Below are positions 36,001 through 49,576 of a DNA stretch of 58,238 nucleotides, piece by piece; within the stretch, counting starts at the first letter, position 1; each line of letters begins with the position of its first letter. The notes below the pieces were generated by a model. It was not told the DNA's origin. It saw only the letters and a program-made list of their open reading frames with translations, and searched no databases. The stretch lies in NCBI GenBank assembly GCA_002633005.1, contig NMRA01000528.1, positions 3,194 to 61,431 of the forward strand. Reading direction: 5' to 3'. Origin of the DNA: Phoronis australis (taxonomy: Eukaryota > Phoronida > Phoronidae). The translations under genes and the position numbers were made by a program.

Positions 36001-38889
36001 ATATACAAATGCTGATCATAGTTAACAATTCGAGTGCAAACCTTGCAAGGTAGAAACGTTCAAACAGACTAAATGCAAAGCTATTCTCAATCACAATCAA
36101 ACAGTAAATTTTATTGAAGGCAATATTTGCTTTATTCAAAGCCATAAACCTGTTTTAATACATCACTCCTGACGTAGCATAGAAACAAAGGTATTTACCC
36201 ACAGAGCACTTAATTATACCAAGTACTTGGCTTGCCTCTTCAACTGCAAGGGTCACCCTTATCTCACGAGCTACTTATGGGCACTCATCCAAAAAGTATG
36301 GTTTTTGTTTCTTTGTTTGCGAGCTACAAGTCACATTTCTCATCCGATCGAAATGAAATTCACACACAACATGTGATCTGCTAATAGCTCAAAGCCTAAT
36401 ATTTATAGATGAAATTGGATGCAAGATGGCGGTGTGGAGGCCATTTGTGGATTTTGGATTACAGAGCCAATTAGTTTTGCAATTCGAGAAGGAATAATTC
36501 AGAATTTCAATGTGGATACAGATCTCACCAAACATTATCTGCATTGTGGCATGGGTTTTTCACTGGCTAATCATTCTTGACTCATCAGAGATCTTCCACT
36601 GACTGCTCTTTAATTGACTGAGTTTTCGTGCCACATCTATGGCATTCCTAAGGTTGTGCATAGATCTCGTCAAGAACTATCTGTGTTATGACATCTGTTT
36701 CCCACTCTGAACTTACCAGGCTCAAGGTGTTCTAAAATTTACTCATCACATGAGTATTCATTCATTGACTAAGCCCTCACTGCACTTTTGTTAGTCCACA
36801 CCACTCAAGTTATAGGTAACATTTCTTAATCCAATCGACATAAAATTCATACACATGTCTTGTTAACAGCTCCAAAACCTATTGCTTTCGGTAGGAAGTG
36901 TACCCAAGATCGTGTCAAGGTGGCCATTTTTGATACGCCAATTGCCAAAAACCACTATGCTGTCCCTGGAGGAATTTTCCTGAAATTTGGTAAGTGGATA
37001 TCGTCGTAAAGTGCTACCTGCATCATCAGGCATTCACTTCATGCTCCGAGTTACTGTTCCAGAGATATCCAACAATAGTGTTTGACTCACTGCACACTTG
37101 TTGGTCCACCATACCCTTACTTAACTGCTCACAATGACCAATGCTAAACTCGCACAGGTCTCATTAATAGGACAGGACCTCTTGTTTTGGGTGAAATCAG
37201 AACCAAGGTGACGTTGACATAGAGGCCATTTGTCATTTTTTGCTTTACGGAGACATAATGGATGGTTCTGCTGATCGCGGAGGCCGGGTCCCCCCTCAAC
37301 GTGAGTTCACAAGGTATTTATGGCTCAGTAATATAGCCTTTAAGGACCACTGTCTCCTAAGATTTGGTATTAACAAAGCTTTGGTATTACCAAAACTTTG
37401 GTCAGTGTCAACACTTAACTTCGATCTTTTATCGCAGTGAACAGCCCCAGTTAACTCTGAAGTGGATTTAGCAGCAAAGCCTCGAGTCACTTCAATAAAA
37501 TGAGAACACTCAACTTTGATGCCATCTGAGTTGTAGGCAATGTGTCACCGTATTCGCCAACAGGGGGCGATCACTGGTTAATATTTGTTAAGATTTTGTT
37601 ACAACATTTGTTATTTTGGCAGTATAAGCATCCTACTTCAATTTTCCAGGTGTTGGCTAGATTCTATCCTTAGAAAATAATAATGAAAATACACTGAACG
37701 TTTAAGACTGCACCGTCCACATTTGCAAAAAGTGAAGGTCATATTAAAGCGCCGCCTTGCGATAAATTTGCTGAACTACATCTTCGAATTTGATGTAAAT
37801 GGGAAGTTCCTTTGGAACTTTCACAAACAAAAGTAGAACATGAACTCTGTGTAACATTAACCTAAGGTTATGTGGCACCTAAACCACATACCTGTGCCTA
37901 CACCATCTAGAAAACTATTTTTGTAATACTGAACGTAGAAATTAACATAAGTCAGAAGAACATTTCAAACACAAGTCTTTATTCCAATACTGAAAACTGG
38001 GCGAAACCAGTCATTCTAACAAGTAAATAATTATAACGCTTATACTACAACTAATGGTTTAACTCAGTAAAAGAATTTATTTTCTGAACCAATAAAGACT
38101 GCAGAATTTGATTTTTCACTTTTTACAAATCTTTTATTAATTGGATAAATTGTGACCATGTCTTTTGAGTAGAATTTAGCAAAAAAGGTAAAATTGCAAA
38201 GCAAAACAACGGTATCAATAACATGATCCAATTTTATTAAATGTTCAAGGTCTGATATCCAAATCACTGATACAGTTTTATAATGTATCATTTACTTTGG
38301 CCTTAAGCAACTTTGAACTTTTTCATAAAAATCATGAGTCTTATTTTGATAGCACTCATACCTGAAACTGGAACTTCATGTATGTCAAGCATATTATGTC
38401 AATCAGATCACCAATCTATGAGATATGATGTTCTCAGGAGTCGGTAAAATTTGGTTATGTAGACCTTATCAGCAAGTCAAGTATCTATAAAACTATTGAT
38501 TTTATCTCAGTAAAAGTACACATTTTCTAGCAGCAGAAAACCTTCAGAAGTTGATTTTTGGCTTCTTAGTAGTCTGCCAGTGACTGGGTCAGGAGAATTC
38601 TGAAAAAAAGATTGATAGCAAAACAATGTATAAACAACGTGACCCCAAATATTCAAGTTCAAGCCTCAAAAAACCCTATACACTCTTCTAAACATGTCAA
38701 TCATTTTATTGTTGTTTCATTTTATCAGCCTCCTACATAACCTTAAACAACATGGCCAAACTATACATGTATGTCATGACTGAGGAAAATGTCAAGGAAG
38801 CAACAACTGCATTACAGGTCATATAACACAAAACTGAGCCTATCAAGCCAGACGTTAGTTGAGAATATTTCAACATATCTCAGTGTGGC
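36000..38889. other. Non-coding stretch with transposon-like fragment
   Basis: No gene recognised. At 37300-37500 a segment shares gttaactggggctg- and gttaagtgttgacactgacc-like words with the inverted-repeat element at 10889-11393 (opposite orientation), so it is probably a diverged relative. The segment 38090-38340 resembles 54700-54880 (tatcaataacatga, tttttcat..aaatcatg), another dispersed repeat. Confidence 0.4.
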
Positions 38890-40290
38890 TACCGTGTTAG
38901 CCCTAATAAGCGCCCATGCCCCTGTAAGTGTCCCCGCGCATTTTCAGACTTCGCTGAAACGAGTGCCCAGCCCATGAACGTGTAGATACAAAAAATAACT
39001 AACTCACAGTCCTAAAATTCTACAGTAACGTCTTCAATTTATCAACAAAAGGCGGCACTCATGAAAAAAATCATTATACGCAGAATTTCTAGACCACCAA
39101 CCCAGACCTTTATCCAGGATTTTGAAAATAGGGTGTCCAAAATGGGGTTCCCAATATTCCGAGGCGTCCATGATTCCGACGCATAACCTCCACACCCAGG
39201 ACTGTTTACAATCAATCCCCCACACACATTTTTTACAAAAAAATACGTAAACCAAAGTTTGTACATCTAAGTTTACCAAACAGCGTTCTGTAGTGAGCTT
39301 TTTTACTAAAAAAAACTGTGTATACCAAGACTGTTGCATCTAAATTTACGAAAACAGCCAAATAGCTTAACGATAAGTGCACTACGGTTTTGGTGATTTC
39401 GAGTCAAATTGATGTTAAAAGTCATATCATTTTAATGAGCTTTAATACTCTGTAAAATGAGTCATCAGAGCTTCAGTTACAAAACAAGAAAAATGTACTT
39501 ATGACGTGTGATTTATGTTTTGGCAACAAGTGTCACTACTGTTCCAAATTAAAACTTGAAACGCATATTGAAAATCATGAAACGGGCGCAAACTCAATAA
39601 ATTTAAACGGGCATAGTCTTGCGGCACAATTTTGTATTAAAATAATGACATTTATTTCGCTTTTGATGTTTTTAAAAAAAGATGAAAATCATGAAGCTAC
39701 AGCTCTGAAACACCAATTTGGAGTTGTACTAATGTATGAAGCCTCCATATACATATAGTAAAAAATTATGGAGCCAAGACCACTGGGAGCATTAGAGCCA
39801 CCAGTGGAAGAAACTTCGACAACAAAACCTGCTAATCCTTGAAAGGTGTTGAGGAAACTCAATGCTGTCAATCAAATGTGACCATAGCAACATTGTATAT
39901 ACTTTGTAAATACATTGCATATTTCATGCTGTTTTGAAAAAAGAGCCACCACTGTGAGCTCACTTGTCCCTTCAGCTAGGTGCCTAGGCTCTCTAGTTAT
40001 CATTACAATGTGTGTGTCCAAACTTGAAAGGTTCCCATTGACAGTAGACGTCCAAATGCTACATTGGGCGTCCTTGCCAGGGCGGCCATATTAGTGCTAG
40101 GGCATCCATTTGGACGGTCAGGACCTACGCTGCAAAAAGGTAGGCACAAAACTCGTCGTTACTTCGTAATTTAGCCGTAACTTCTACCACGCTTTAAAAA
40201 GAACACAAGTTTTGTTGAATTTGTGACAAATGTGTCCCACTATGGTCTGGCCTTTCAGATCAGATACTTGTCAACAGGACTGAATGTTTT
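38890..40290 (+). repeat. Dispersed repeat family R1, copy C, split by about 1 kb
   Basis: The 5' blocks (ccctaataagcgcccatgcc, cttcgctgaaacgag, ctaaaattctacagtaac) are at 38890-39090. The next blocks (ttctaccacgctttaaaaag, tatggtctggcctttcagat) resume at about 40143-40290. The intervening 1.05 kb is not in copy B and may be an insertion. No gene recognised in it. Confidence 0.65.
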
Positions 40291-40744
40291 TTTTTCGAGG
40301 AAATACAAAAAATATGCAGGAAGAGCAAGTGAAAAAAGCAGAATTCCGAGTCTGGGCTGAAAATTCCAAGCCTTTTATTTCCCTAGACAATTGAAATTCA
40401 CTGCTGTCATTCACAAACATCAAGCCTTAAGAAAAAAGCTGCTTTTACAAGAGCGACAGTAATTAAGTCATGGAGCCACTTGTATAAGATCACAAACTGG
40501 ACCAGCACGAGTCACTTACAGGAAGACTGTCTGCGCATGCTCTCTTAAACAACAGCGAACCACGTGAAATGCCAGAAGATCAAACAAATATATGCTATTG
40601 CGTAAGAGCACAGAAAGGTGATCCCTTTCCGTTCTGCCCCAGTTATGTTTAGAGGTAGTGTAGTTGAAACTAAAAATCGCTCTACCTATTAAATTGATGT
40701 TGAAAACTGGCCTCGTGGTGTGGTGTCATTACCTCCGTGTCAGT

Positions 40745-40790
40745 CGCGCTTACACACACACGCACACGCACACAAACACACACTCTTGCA
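40745..40790. repeat. CA-rich microsatellite
   Basis: Short run of cacacacgcacacgcacac type. Another lies near 28060-28105. No function implied. Confidence 0.7.
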
Positions 40791-41839
40791 CCGGATCAGC
40801 TGTTCCTTGTTAGTTGTGCCAGGTCAGGTGTCTCTTGTGTAAATGCGACTAAAGGGTTTCAGGACCTGGCTACAGCCTAAGCATTTTCAATAACTGCCCT
40901 GAAGTTTATTTTAATAACAACAACATTACTCTCAAGTTTTTATAGAGTTCTGTAGAAATTTATCCTACGAAATCAGAAACTGAATTGTAACTCAATGAAC
41001 TGGCCGAGATACACTATCCAAGGCAGAAGAAGGATTATATGATGCTAATTTCATAAATCATAACAATAAGATATTTTCAAAACATTTATTTTGTAGAACG
41101 ATTTGACCAAAATTCTTTAAGTTAACTGCTCATAAACAAAATAAATGTTTTATGCTAAACCACAACTACTGAACCAATATGGCACACATTAAACAGAAAG
41201 TGATCCTGAACCAGACAGATAATTGACATCTATCTGTAAGCCTTGATATTCTAATCTAAAGGGCAAGTAGCCACTATTTGGGCAAGTAGCCACTATTTTA
41301 AGCCATATTGAGGAAGTAAATTGCAGGTGGCTTGACATGGCTCAGTAACCAGAAATTTTTGCTTTTCAGTTGAACAACAGAGTCAACTTCATGAACACTC
41401 AATGAATGCATGACTCGTTGTTAACTTTATGTACAATCAATGAATGCATGACTCAGTGATCACAATCAAGGCAGTATTTTTTGTGTGAACAGCCCTACTG
41501 AAAAGGTTCACTACAATAATATTGCACAACAAATAATTTCCAAAATGTTCACTTTCCATTTTTTCAAAGGCTCATTACATTTTTACAATTAAAGGGAATT
41601 TTAACAAATTTGATTCATGACATCTACGCACCACAATCCATGCTCGTAACAGATGAAAATATTCTTGATCTTTTTTGTGGAAAAATTTGACAAAATAGAA
41701 TTTAACTTTAACCATATTGTGAGCTAAATAAGCAAAGAAATACGGTATTCTAGAGCATTCACTATTCTAAAAATCACTAAAATTTTGGACTCAGGATGTA
41801 ATGCCCATATTTCTATGTGTAACAACGGCAACGCAGAGC

Positions 41840-43725
41840 GTTGAAATACGCCCATGAATGTACCGCAAATCATGTGCTTTTAGAGTTATTTACATGTATC
41901 ATAAAAATGGCCATTAGATGGCACAAAAAGGTACAATCCATCCAAAAACGGGAACATGCCATATTTCATAAAAACCTGTCAAGGAACTCCAGAGAAACAA
42001 AAGGAAAACAGAACAGAACAGAACAGAATGAAATTGCTACTTGTGAGCACAGCGTCCATTCGATCTGCCGAAAAGTCGTCGTATGTTATCTTCATATAAA
42101 TTCACATACTAAATTTAATAAAGATCCTGTAGTGGGATTTGGAGATACAGCCATGGGCAAAAAAACAAAACAAAACTACCACTAGGAGGCGCCACAGTAG
42201 TCAGTCATCATCATCAAAGCTCCTCTTCACACCGAAAACATATACGCCAATTTTCAAAACCATCCCTAGAATAATTTGGTTGATCAAGGGGTGGATGCTA
42301 AAAACTAGATTTGAAAACAGCAAAAATGGCCACTAGGTGGTGCAAAATATCTTGCTTCCATCCAAAAACAGGATATTAGCGTCATCTCACCAATAGATGC
42401 CTATATTCAAAATTTTATGAAAATCTGTTGATGACCTTTGAAGATACAGACTGGTAAACATAAAAAAACTAAAATTGCCACTAGGGGGCATATCAGTAGT
42501 CAGATCCATCTGAAAATCATCGTCGTCCGTTGTCAACATCATATAAATACACTTGCTAAATAAAGTTAAGATCTTGCAAACAGCTTAGGAGATACAGCCA
42601 TGAGCGCAAAAAACAAAACGAACACTAGGAGGTGCCACAGTAGTTGAGCTCATTGGAAAATCCTCGTCAGCCGTTCACTTTATAGTAACAACACACATGC
42701 CAATTTTCACAATTACCCTGAAAGCGGTTTGGTTAATAGACGAGTGGACGCCAAAATACAGAACCAAAAACAGTAAAAATGGCCACTAGGTGGCGCAATA
42801 AAGGTCAAATCCATCTGAAAATGGAGAGATAGCATCACCTCATTAACAGATGCCAGTATGTCAAATTTTATGAAAATACATTGAGGACCTTTAAACATAC
42901 AGAGATAAATGTAAAAAAATAAAATTGCCACTAGAAGGCACACCAGTAGTCAGATCCGTCTGAAAGTCATAGTCCTCCGTTGTTAACCTCATATAAATAT
43001 ACTTAATAAATTGAGTAAAGATCCTCCGAATGCTTTAGGAGATACAGCCATAAGCGCAAAAAACAAAACTGCCACTCGGAGGCGCCACAGTAGTCAAAGT
43101 CATCGGAAAATCATCGTCAACCGTCGTCTTCATAGTAAAATTATACAAGCCACAATCATACTTAGAGCAGTTTGGTTTATAGAGAGGTGGATGCTAAAAA
43201 GCAGACTCGAGATAGGGCAGCGGAGCCGGACGGAGATGACGACATAATGCGTCCACATATAAATATGTAGGCACTTAAAAATGCATTGCTGTCCACTTTA
43301 TAGAAAGTACATACATGCCAATTTTCACAATCTTTCTTTGAGCGGTTTGGTTGGTAGCGGGGTGGACGCAAAGGAACGGAATCGAAAACAATCAAAATGG
43401 CCACTTGGTGGCGCAACCTATGTCAAATCCATCCGAAAATGGGAGGATAGCATCATCTCTCTAATAGGTGTCTATATACCAAATTTTATGAAAATCCGTT
43501 CAGGACATTTGAAGATACAGAGGTAAACGTAAAAAACTAAAATTGTCACTAGAGGACACACCACCCGAAAGTTCGCTCATGCCGTCCCATCCACAGAAGG
43601 AACACGTGCAAAATTTCATGAACTTACGTTAAGGCGTTTTGGAGATAGAGCAGCAGACGCTCGATAGACGGAGCTGACGGCATAATGCGTCCACATATAA
43701 ATATGTGGGCGCATAAAAATCAGTT
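41840..43725 (+). repeat. Tandem array, period about 450 bp, roughly four degenerate units
   Basis: Each unit contains three related blocks with a gccactaggnggcgc-type core. The atggccactaggtggcgc block starts at about 41907 (variant), 42326, 42779 and 43397. The cactaggaggcgccacagta block is near 42178, 42627 and 43071. The attgccactagggggcac block is near 42474, 42932 and 43544. Spacings of 444-457 bp give the period; the last interval is lengthened by a segment with gcgtccacatataaatatg (43248-43268), which recurs near 43686-43710 at the array end. Open frames inside the array have no recognised domain. Confidence 0.85.
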
Positions 43726-44102
43726 GTAAAAAACACCGAGTATGAGAACTCAACATATGGCCAATTTCTACCATAATGACAATCAAAGGCAGTCTATCTA
43801 TGGACAGGCAGCATCAAGGTCAGGGGCCCCTTTTTTGCAAACACAGCATTGTTAATCCTTCATTCTATTGGAGTCACACTTTAGAACTGGCTGATGTCTG
43901 CATGGATTTCATTATTGACCTGGTACATGTAGGTCTGTTGATCTTTTGTCACTCTGATTTTCTTGTTACTAAATTTCAGTCAATTTTATAATAACTCCAG
44001 GCAATATGAATTTTCTATTTGGGCAGGTTAATTTAGAATGGACCTGGCTGAAAGTCAAGTGGAAGAAAAAGTTAGTGTTGAACCTAATCATACAGCTCAC
44101 AA

Positions 44103-44168
44103 ATGTGTGTGTGTGCGTGCGTGTGTGTGTGTGCGTGTGTGTGTGCGTGTGTGTGTGCGTGTGTGTGT
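44103..44168. repeat. GT microsatellite
   Basis: A (GT)n run with interspersed C, about 65 bp, read as CA/AC (Thr-His) on the - strand. Confidence 0.95.
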
Positions 44169-44738
44169 AAATGTAGATAAATATAAACGGACAAATATAT
44201 ATATGTAAATGTATTTTTATATACATGCAATTCTTAACTATATAAACAAACATGTTTTTCAAAAGTATGACAGCATGTCTGTTGTCTTAGATATTTTGAA
44301 AATTTGTTACAACAGTTTAAACAATGTAAATTTAAATTAGTCTTCTGGCTACAACTTTGTCCAATAAAATATTCTGCTACAGTGACAATGCTGGTATTAA
44401 TTATTACGTTATCTTAGGTATCCTCACAGTAAATATGGTTACCAAACATTATTCTGGTAGGAAGATCAATTCAAAAATATTTGAAGACATTTCCAACATG
44501 TTTCCACAGGTTACACATGATAACACACACATTCAAGTTTTGTACTTTGTCACAGTATGAATACTGTAGATTATCTATGATTTTCATTAGATAAAGTCTT
44601 ATTAAAATATTCAAAACTGAATTGAACAGCAAAATGGAATAGCCTTTCAATGTATATCTAGTTTTAGAGCACCTCTGACGTGAGTAATGTATTCTGGTCG
44701 TCAAGGAAACCATTTCGAAGGATTAGACCTGCCTCTCG

Positions 44739-44876
44739 TTCAGTAACGCTAGGACCTAGCTTAGAAGCAAGACCTTGCGAGATTACGCGAGATCTTGCAG
44801 TGTATTTCAAATAAGAGCACGTGACCTTGACTAGCTTTTGGCTAGGTCCTAGCGTAGGTTCTAGCGTCTACTGAAT
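44739..44876. mobile_element. MITE-like element with ttcagtaacgctagg termini
   Basis: The left end ttcagtaacgctaggacc and right end ctagcgtctactgaa are inverted. Sub-terminal gctaggacctagc and gctaggtcctagc are also inverted. About 138 bp, no coding capacity. A target duplication is not clear. Confidence 0.65.
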
Positions 44877-45889
44877 GAACGCCCGCTTTTAAGAGTTCTT
44901 CTCTGCAAAAAAAATTAACCACCACGAATGAAATGTTATTATGCCAGAAACCTGTTCCCCCAGAGACAATTTCAAATGTAGAAAAATTCTGCAATTTCTC
45001 CAAAAAAGCCAGATCTAATTCATTTTCAGTTATATCATGTCCTATAAAAATAGGTCAAACTCTTATGAGATTCAACTTTAAAAAGACTGTCAACATTATT
45101 TTCAAGTAACCTGTATACAGTAACCACTGTAGGATTTTTTTGATAACATAAGTTGCTTGATATCGGTTATCAGTTTCTGACTTCTGTTATCTTAGAGCTC
45201 AGGAGACCGTTCAGAAATTTGAATGAAGTTTTAGCCAAGTAACATAAAAAAATATAGAAGTTATCTCAGAAACTAGCCATTATGTGTCTATTCTCGGAGA
45301 ATTTCATTCTTGTTCAAATGAGATTAAATGATTTTTCAGAAATTGCTGTGTTGAGCATCAGACCTAACTGGGTCACTTTTTACGAAACAAACCCTAGCTA
45401 TGTGCCTTATTTTGGTCGTGTTTCCCAGACCCACAACATATTTGCATTTAGTTGCTAAAACAATATCTTTTACTTTTCGAGTGTGAAAATTTGCTACCGT
45501 ACCTTTGCATTAATCAGATTTCTCTTCCAATTCATAATTTTTCACTCTCAAGAGTATGGCCGCAACTCTCCATTCATTTTGCACAAAATATATCAAATTA
45601 AACATACCGTATTTCCTAATAGTCACCTTGTGATAAATAATACAACAAACTATGACTAATTGAGGAAAAAACATCGCCGACAACTAAAAATTTGTTCTCT
45701 CATTTTTCCACGCACGATATATACCGTGCACATTAATTGTTTACAATGTTCAAGTAACAGCATGTAAGATATCTACCATCCCACAAAATTTTGAAAACTT
45801 CTGGGGACTCGCAAAAATATGTTAACACGCATGAAATAATGATAAAAGGGCAATTTTGGCTACTAAATTTTGTTGAAAATCAGGCACGA

Positions 45890-47262
45890 TGTGAATATTA
45901 TGCTTACAAGGAAGACGCATATTTCTAAAGATATGCTGGAATTTTCACCATTCGTCCTTCTAAGCGGCTTGTACCAGGATCAAAGATAGCTGCTGGCGAC
46001 AGAGTCGGACACAGATGCGATGACCCCATTGTCCGGTGGGAGCAACGCACGATAAAGTGTAATGGGGCTGTTCGGAAAATTTACATTAACTAGAGGGCGT
46101 GCGTGTACTAGTGGTGATAGATTAACAGCCTCGATTTCGCGAGCCCTTTAAATACACGGTGAAATAGCGACGACGTATTTTGATAACAATCCTGTATTTT
46201 TACCAGCTGTTTACATGCAGACAGCGACGCATGCGCAATTCAATCACCACTAGTACAGCAGCGACACCGCGAGGAGAATTCTCCGAATAGCCCCAAACGC
46301 CTTTGCCTTTACGGACTGGAGAATTTTAAAAATGCATAAACCACTAGTTTTCCATAAAAATAAACATCACGGCAGTACAATTCAGCTGGAAGAAACGGCT
46401 AATTATGTTTTTTTTTTATTTTAAAAAATCAAATAAGCTAAAAACTAGAAGCACTAGTTACAATTGAACATAAACAACCATGCGTTTTGATATACTTGGA
46501 GAATTTACAAACACTGACCACAACTAGAAATATCACATGGACAATCCTTTTAGTATACAACAAACCTACATTATAACAAATATGGTGACCAAATTTGATG
46601 TTAAATGCTTTATTGCCCAGTGCATGTCGAACTTTTTTATTCGAGTAGTGCGCTAACCGTAATTCTGGTGTTTGGAAAAATGTCCCAATATTGATGGAAA
46701 TCAACTGGTGAAGGAGCACGTGTAAAGACCAAATATGGCTAGCTTTAAAGTCAACGAAAAAACAAGCAGTAGGGATGGGTTCACAATTAACTGACTTCGC
46801 TGGTGATCAAAATCTACCACTGTTTTAGTACTTCAAGCTCAAAAATAAAATGAAAGGATAGCAACCCATTCCCACCCAGCCATAAATTATTAAAAATAAA
46901 ATAAGAACAACGGGCAAGAAACACATTAAAAACCAACGTTCCTTTGGGAAGTGGGCCTTTGACAACATAACCAAAAATTATTGCGGTTAGTCATTTTATA
47001 ACATATAAAGATTGGAAATAAATTTAAAACTACTCTGGACACTAACTCTGGACAAATGTCAGAGAAAATCAATTTGGGTGTTACAGGAACCTCCATTGTT
47101 GAGAAAGTGGTACTCACAGTTACCTTTGCACTTCAACAGCATAGATCTACATGAGTACAAAGGATGTGCTGAAGATGGCGATATAAAAGTTATCTGGGGC
47201 AAAGGGAATTTTAGCCATGACCAGTGTGAGCTAGAAATTCTCCACATGGAGAGATTCCACCC
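45890..47262 (+). repeat. Dispersed repeat family R1, copy D (with nested 231-bp element)
   Basis: Ordered blocks as in copy A: cttacaaggaagacgcat, cttgtaccaggatcaaag, attcagctggaa, gttcctttgggaagtggg, tggacaaatgtcagagaaaa, agcatagatctacatg and agctagaaattctccacatg. The tail encodes an open 85-codon frame at 47012-47269 that is degenerate in copy A. No homology recognised. Confidence 0.8.
46064..46294. mobile_element. 231-bp MITE-like element nested in R1 copy D
   Basis: The left end ggggctgttcggaaaattt and right end gaattctccgaatagcccc are inverted repeats, extended by the inner pair gtactagtggtgat / atcaccactagtac. It interrupts the R1 block found whole in copy B (after gcaagaccc / gcaacgcac). 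No coding capacity. Confidence 0.75.
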
Positions 47263-47269
47263 TATATAG

Positions 47270-49550
47270 ACTTCATAGTTGACAGATGAACGAAATTAAC
47301 TAGTATTCAGTAACAAGTATCACCAACTGTGTAAATTTAACAAAATGGCCGAGTTGACAACTTGATATCAGTTACCAATAATTAAGTTACTTTATGCTGT
47401 TCCCATAATTGAGTACCTAATATATTCTTTTGAGCATGACAGACTCTTAGCAGCATGTCACGCATCAAGGTCATAGTGTTCACCTCATATCATATAAATG
47501 GATGAATTAAGCGGTGAATATACCTTGTTCAGACATTGTGATTATAATATCAGAGGTGTGTATTACTAAGAATCACAGGACTTTGCCTTGATAGTTCTGA
47601 CATGCAAAACTGACTGCGAGACGAGAAATTACCATAAATACATGAGGGACAAAATAATATTCCTACAAATAACTTTGGGTTTGTGAAATGAAGTGAATGT
47701 ACTAAATACCAGGAGAGTTAGCACATAAAGTCCCGGAGAAAAACATTTGTATTTATGAGCACTTGAACATTAGAAAGAGTTATTGACCTTTATTCAGGCC
47801 ACAGACATTTAGGACAAAATGCAATAGTTTTCATTCAGTATATTGGGGGATTCCAAGCTGCTCTCAAATAATATCATTAATAGTAGTACCAAAGGAGATT
47901 ATTTAAAAAAACAACATCGTCACTCCTGTATGCATGCCTATGTTTAAACCAAAGGGGGGTGTTCATGATTTGGCCGAGAAACTAAGGCTCGTCCCTCTAC
48001 TTGAGACCGAGGAATGGTTACATGTTGATATGCCTCATTCTGTGAATTGGACGCTGGAAAGCCAATGTGGGCGAGGGGCAATTAAAGGGCAACTTGGTCC
48101 CTTTGATGACTGATCTGCAACCTGCTCCTCCAAAAACTCCCGGAAGATCGGGTGGCTGTGTGTGGTTTCAAATCTGGCTGGGATAGCATGTGCTGCTCCA
48201 GCAGGTAGGATTTGAAAGATATTTAGTTGTTGGTAATATGTATCCACATCTGTTGACTGTTAATAAAGTTTGCTTGTGAACCTCATTTCTTTTTATTTCA
48301 ACCCCAATGTTCATCTATAATTCGGGTCTATTTGTTTATAATTCGGGTCCGGGTCAAAGTGGTGTATAATTATGTCAATACTACAAATGACATTGAATCT
48401 GATGATACTTTATCTGTACTAGGGTGAGTGTACCGTTCATTTTAAAATACTGTATGCTTGATCATTCAGAACACATAGATCTAGGATATAAAACGGTCAA
48501 CTTCCTCATCAAACTGACTTATTCAGTCTTCTGACCTTTGTGAAACCAAACTAGATTTGTAATTTCCAATATGTATGATTGTGATTCAGATTCAGATTCA
48601 AAGAGGATTTCCTTGCGTTTATTAGCGATAGCAGCGCATCATATGACCTTACTCTAAACCTAGTTGAAATGTTGCCAGTTAGCGCAATGTGATGGGTGAA
48701 CATAATAATGATTGATTAGTCTACCTACATTTGGAGTGCTTCAACAGTGTGTGAATAATAAAACATCAGCAAATTTGATGAAGGTGGTGAGAAATTCCTA
48801 AAAAACACTGGAAAATATCTCGCACATCAATTCCAAAGAAATCAACTTTAAGTTCCAGTGAATTCATGACTTAAGAGTCCAGTTTGTAGATGTGCCTATA
48901 ACGTGCTGCATAGACTGGCTCTTGTAAGATCTTGTGCCAGGTGACCAGTTCTTCACGCATTGGTTTACAATTCACAATAGTTCATTAATACTCCATATAT
49001 GGCTGCGTGAAAACTTACTCGCTCCCACCAAGTTGGCGGCTAAGCTGACAAAACAGTCGCGATATCTAAACACTGAAAAATCACATCGTTTGTTCAAAAA
49101 TCACAATTACCACCTGGCACTTGAAGGGCAATTCCATTTGTGATGGACGTACAATCAGAGAACATTTTGATCAGTTGTGAAAAAGATGTTCATCCGAGGA
49201 ACATAAGAAATTCACCAATTGAAAGGTCTCTTGATAGCTTTCAAAGCGTGTATCAAGTTTTACCTTATCTTTTACTCTTACTGAGAAAATTGGCTTTAAA
49301 GGGGTGTGACGAAAGTACGCAAAGAATTTGATTTTTTTTAAATTTTTAAGTTAATTTTCTGTGAGTTGCATAAGTTACAATTTTTTGTTTTAAATGATGA
49401 TATAGTGGAATGTTAGCAAAGTGCAACAGACTATTTTTTTGATGATATATTCAAAGAAATTTTTGTCAGAGAGCTCGATATCAGGTAGATATTGATCAGC
49501 AAAAATTGCATGAAATTTTGAATGATTCGATTAAGCTGGAAACAGAACTT
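47270..49550. other. Non-coding stretch
   Basis: No gene recognised. A - strand frame of 70 codons at 48035-48247 has a protein-like composition but no domain or clear splice borders. AT-rich from 49320 onward, leading into the LINE remnant. Confidence 0.35.
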
Positions 49551-49576
49551 TTAAGTTAAATATATGTTTTGAAAAT

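Noticed and set aside
37296-37490. 64-codon - strand frame similar to one at 11289-11546
   Set aside because: The similarity is due to related inverted-repeat element sequence, not a shared protein.
41841-42185. 114-codon + strand frame
   Set aside because: Lies inside the 450-bp repeat array and the frame is not kept between units.
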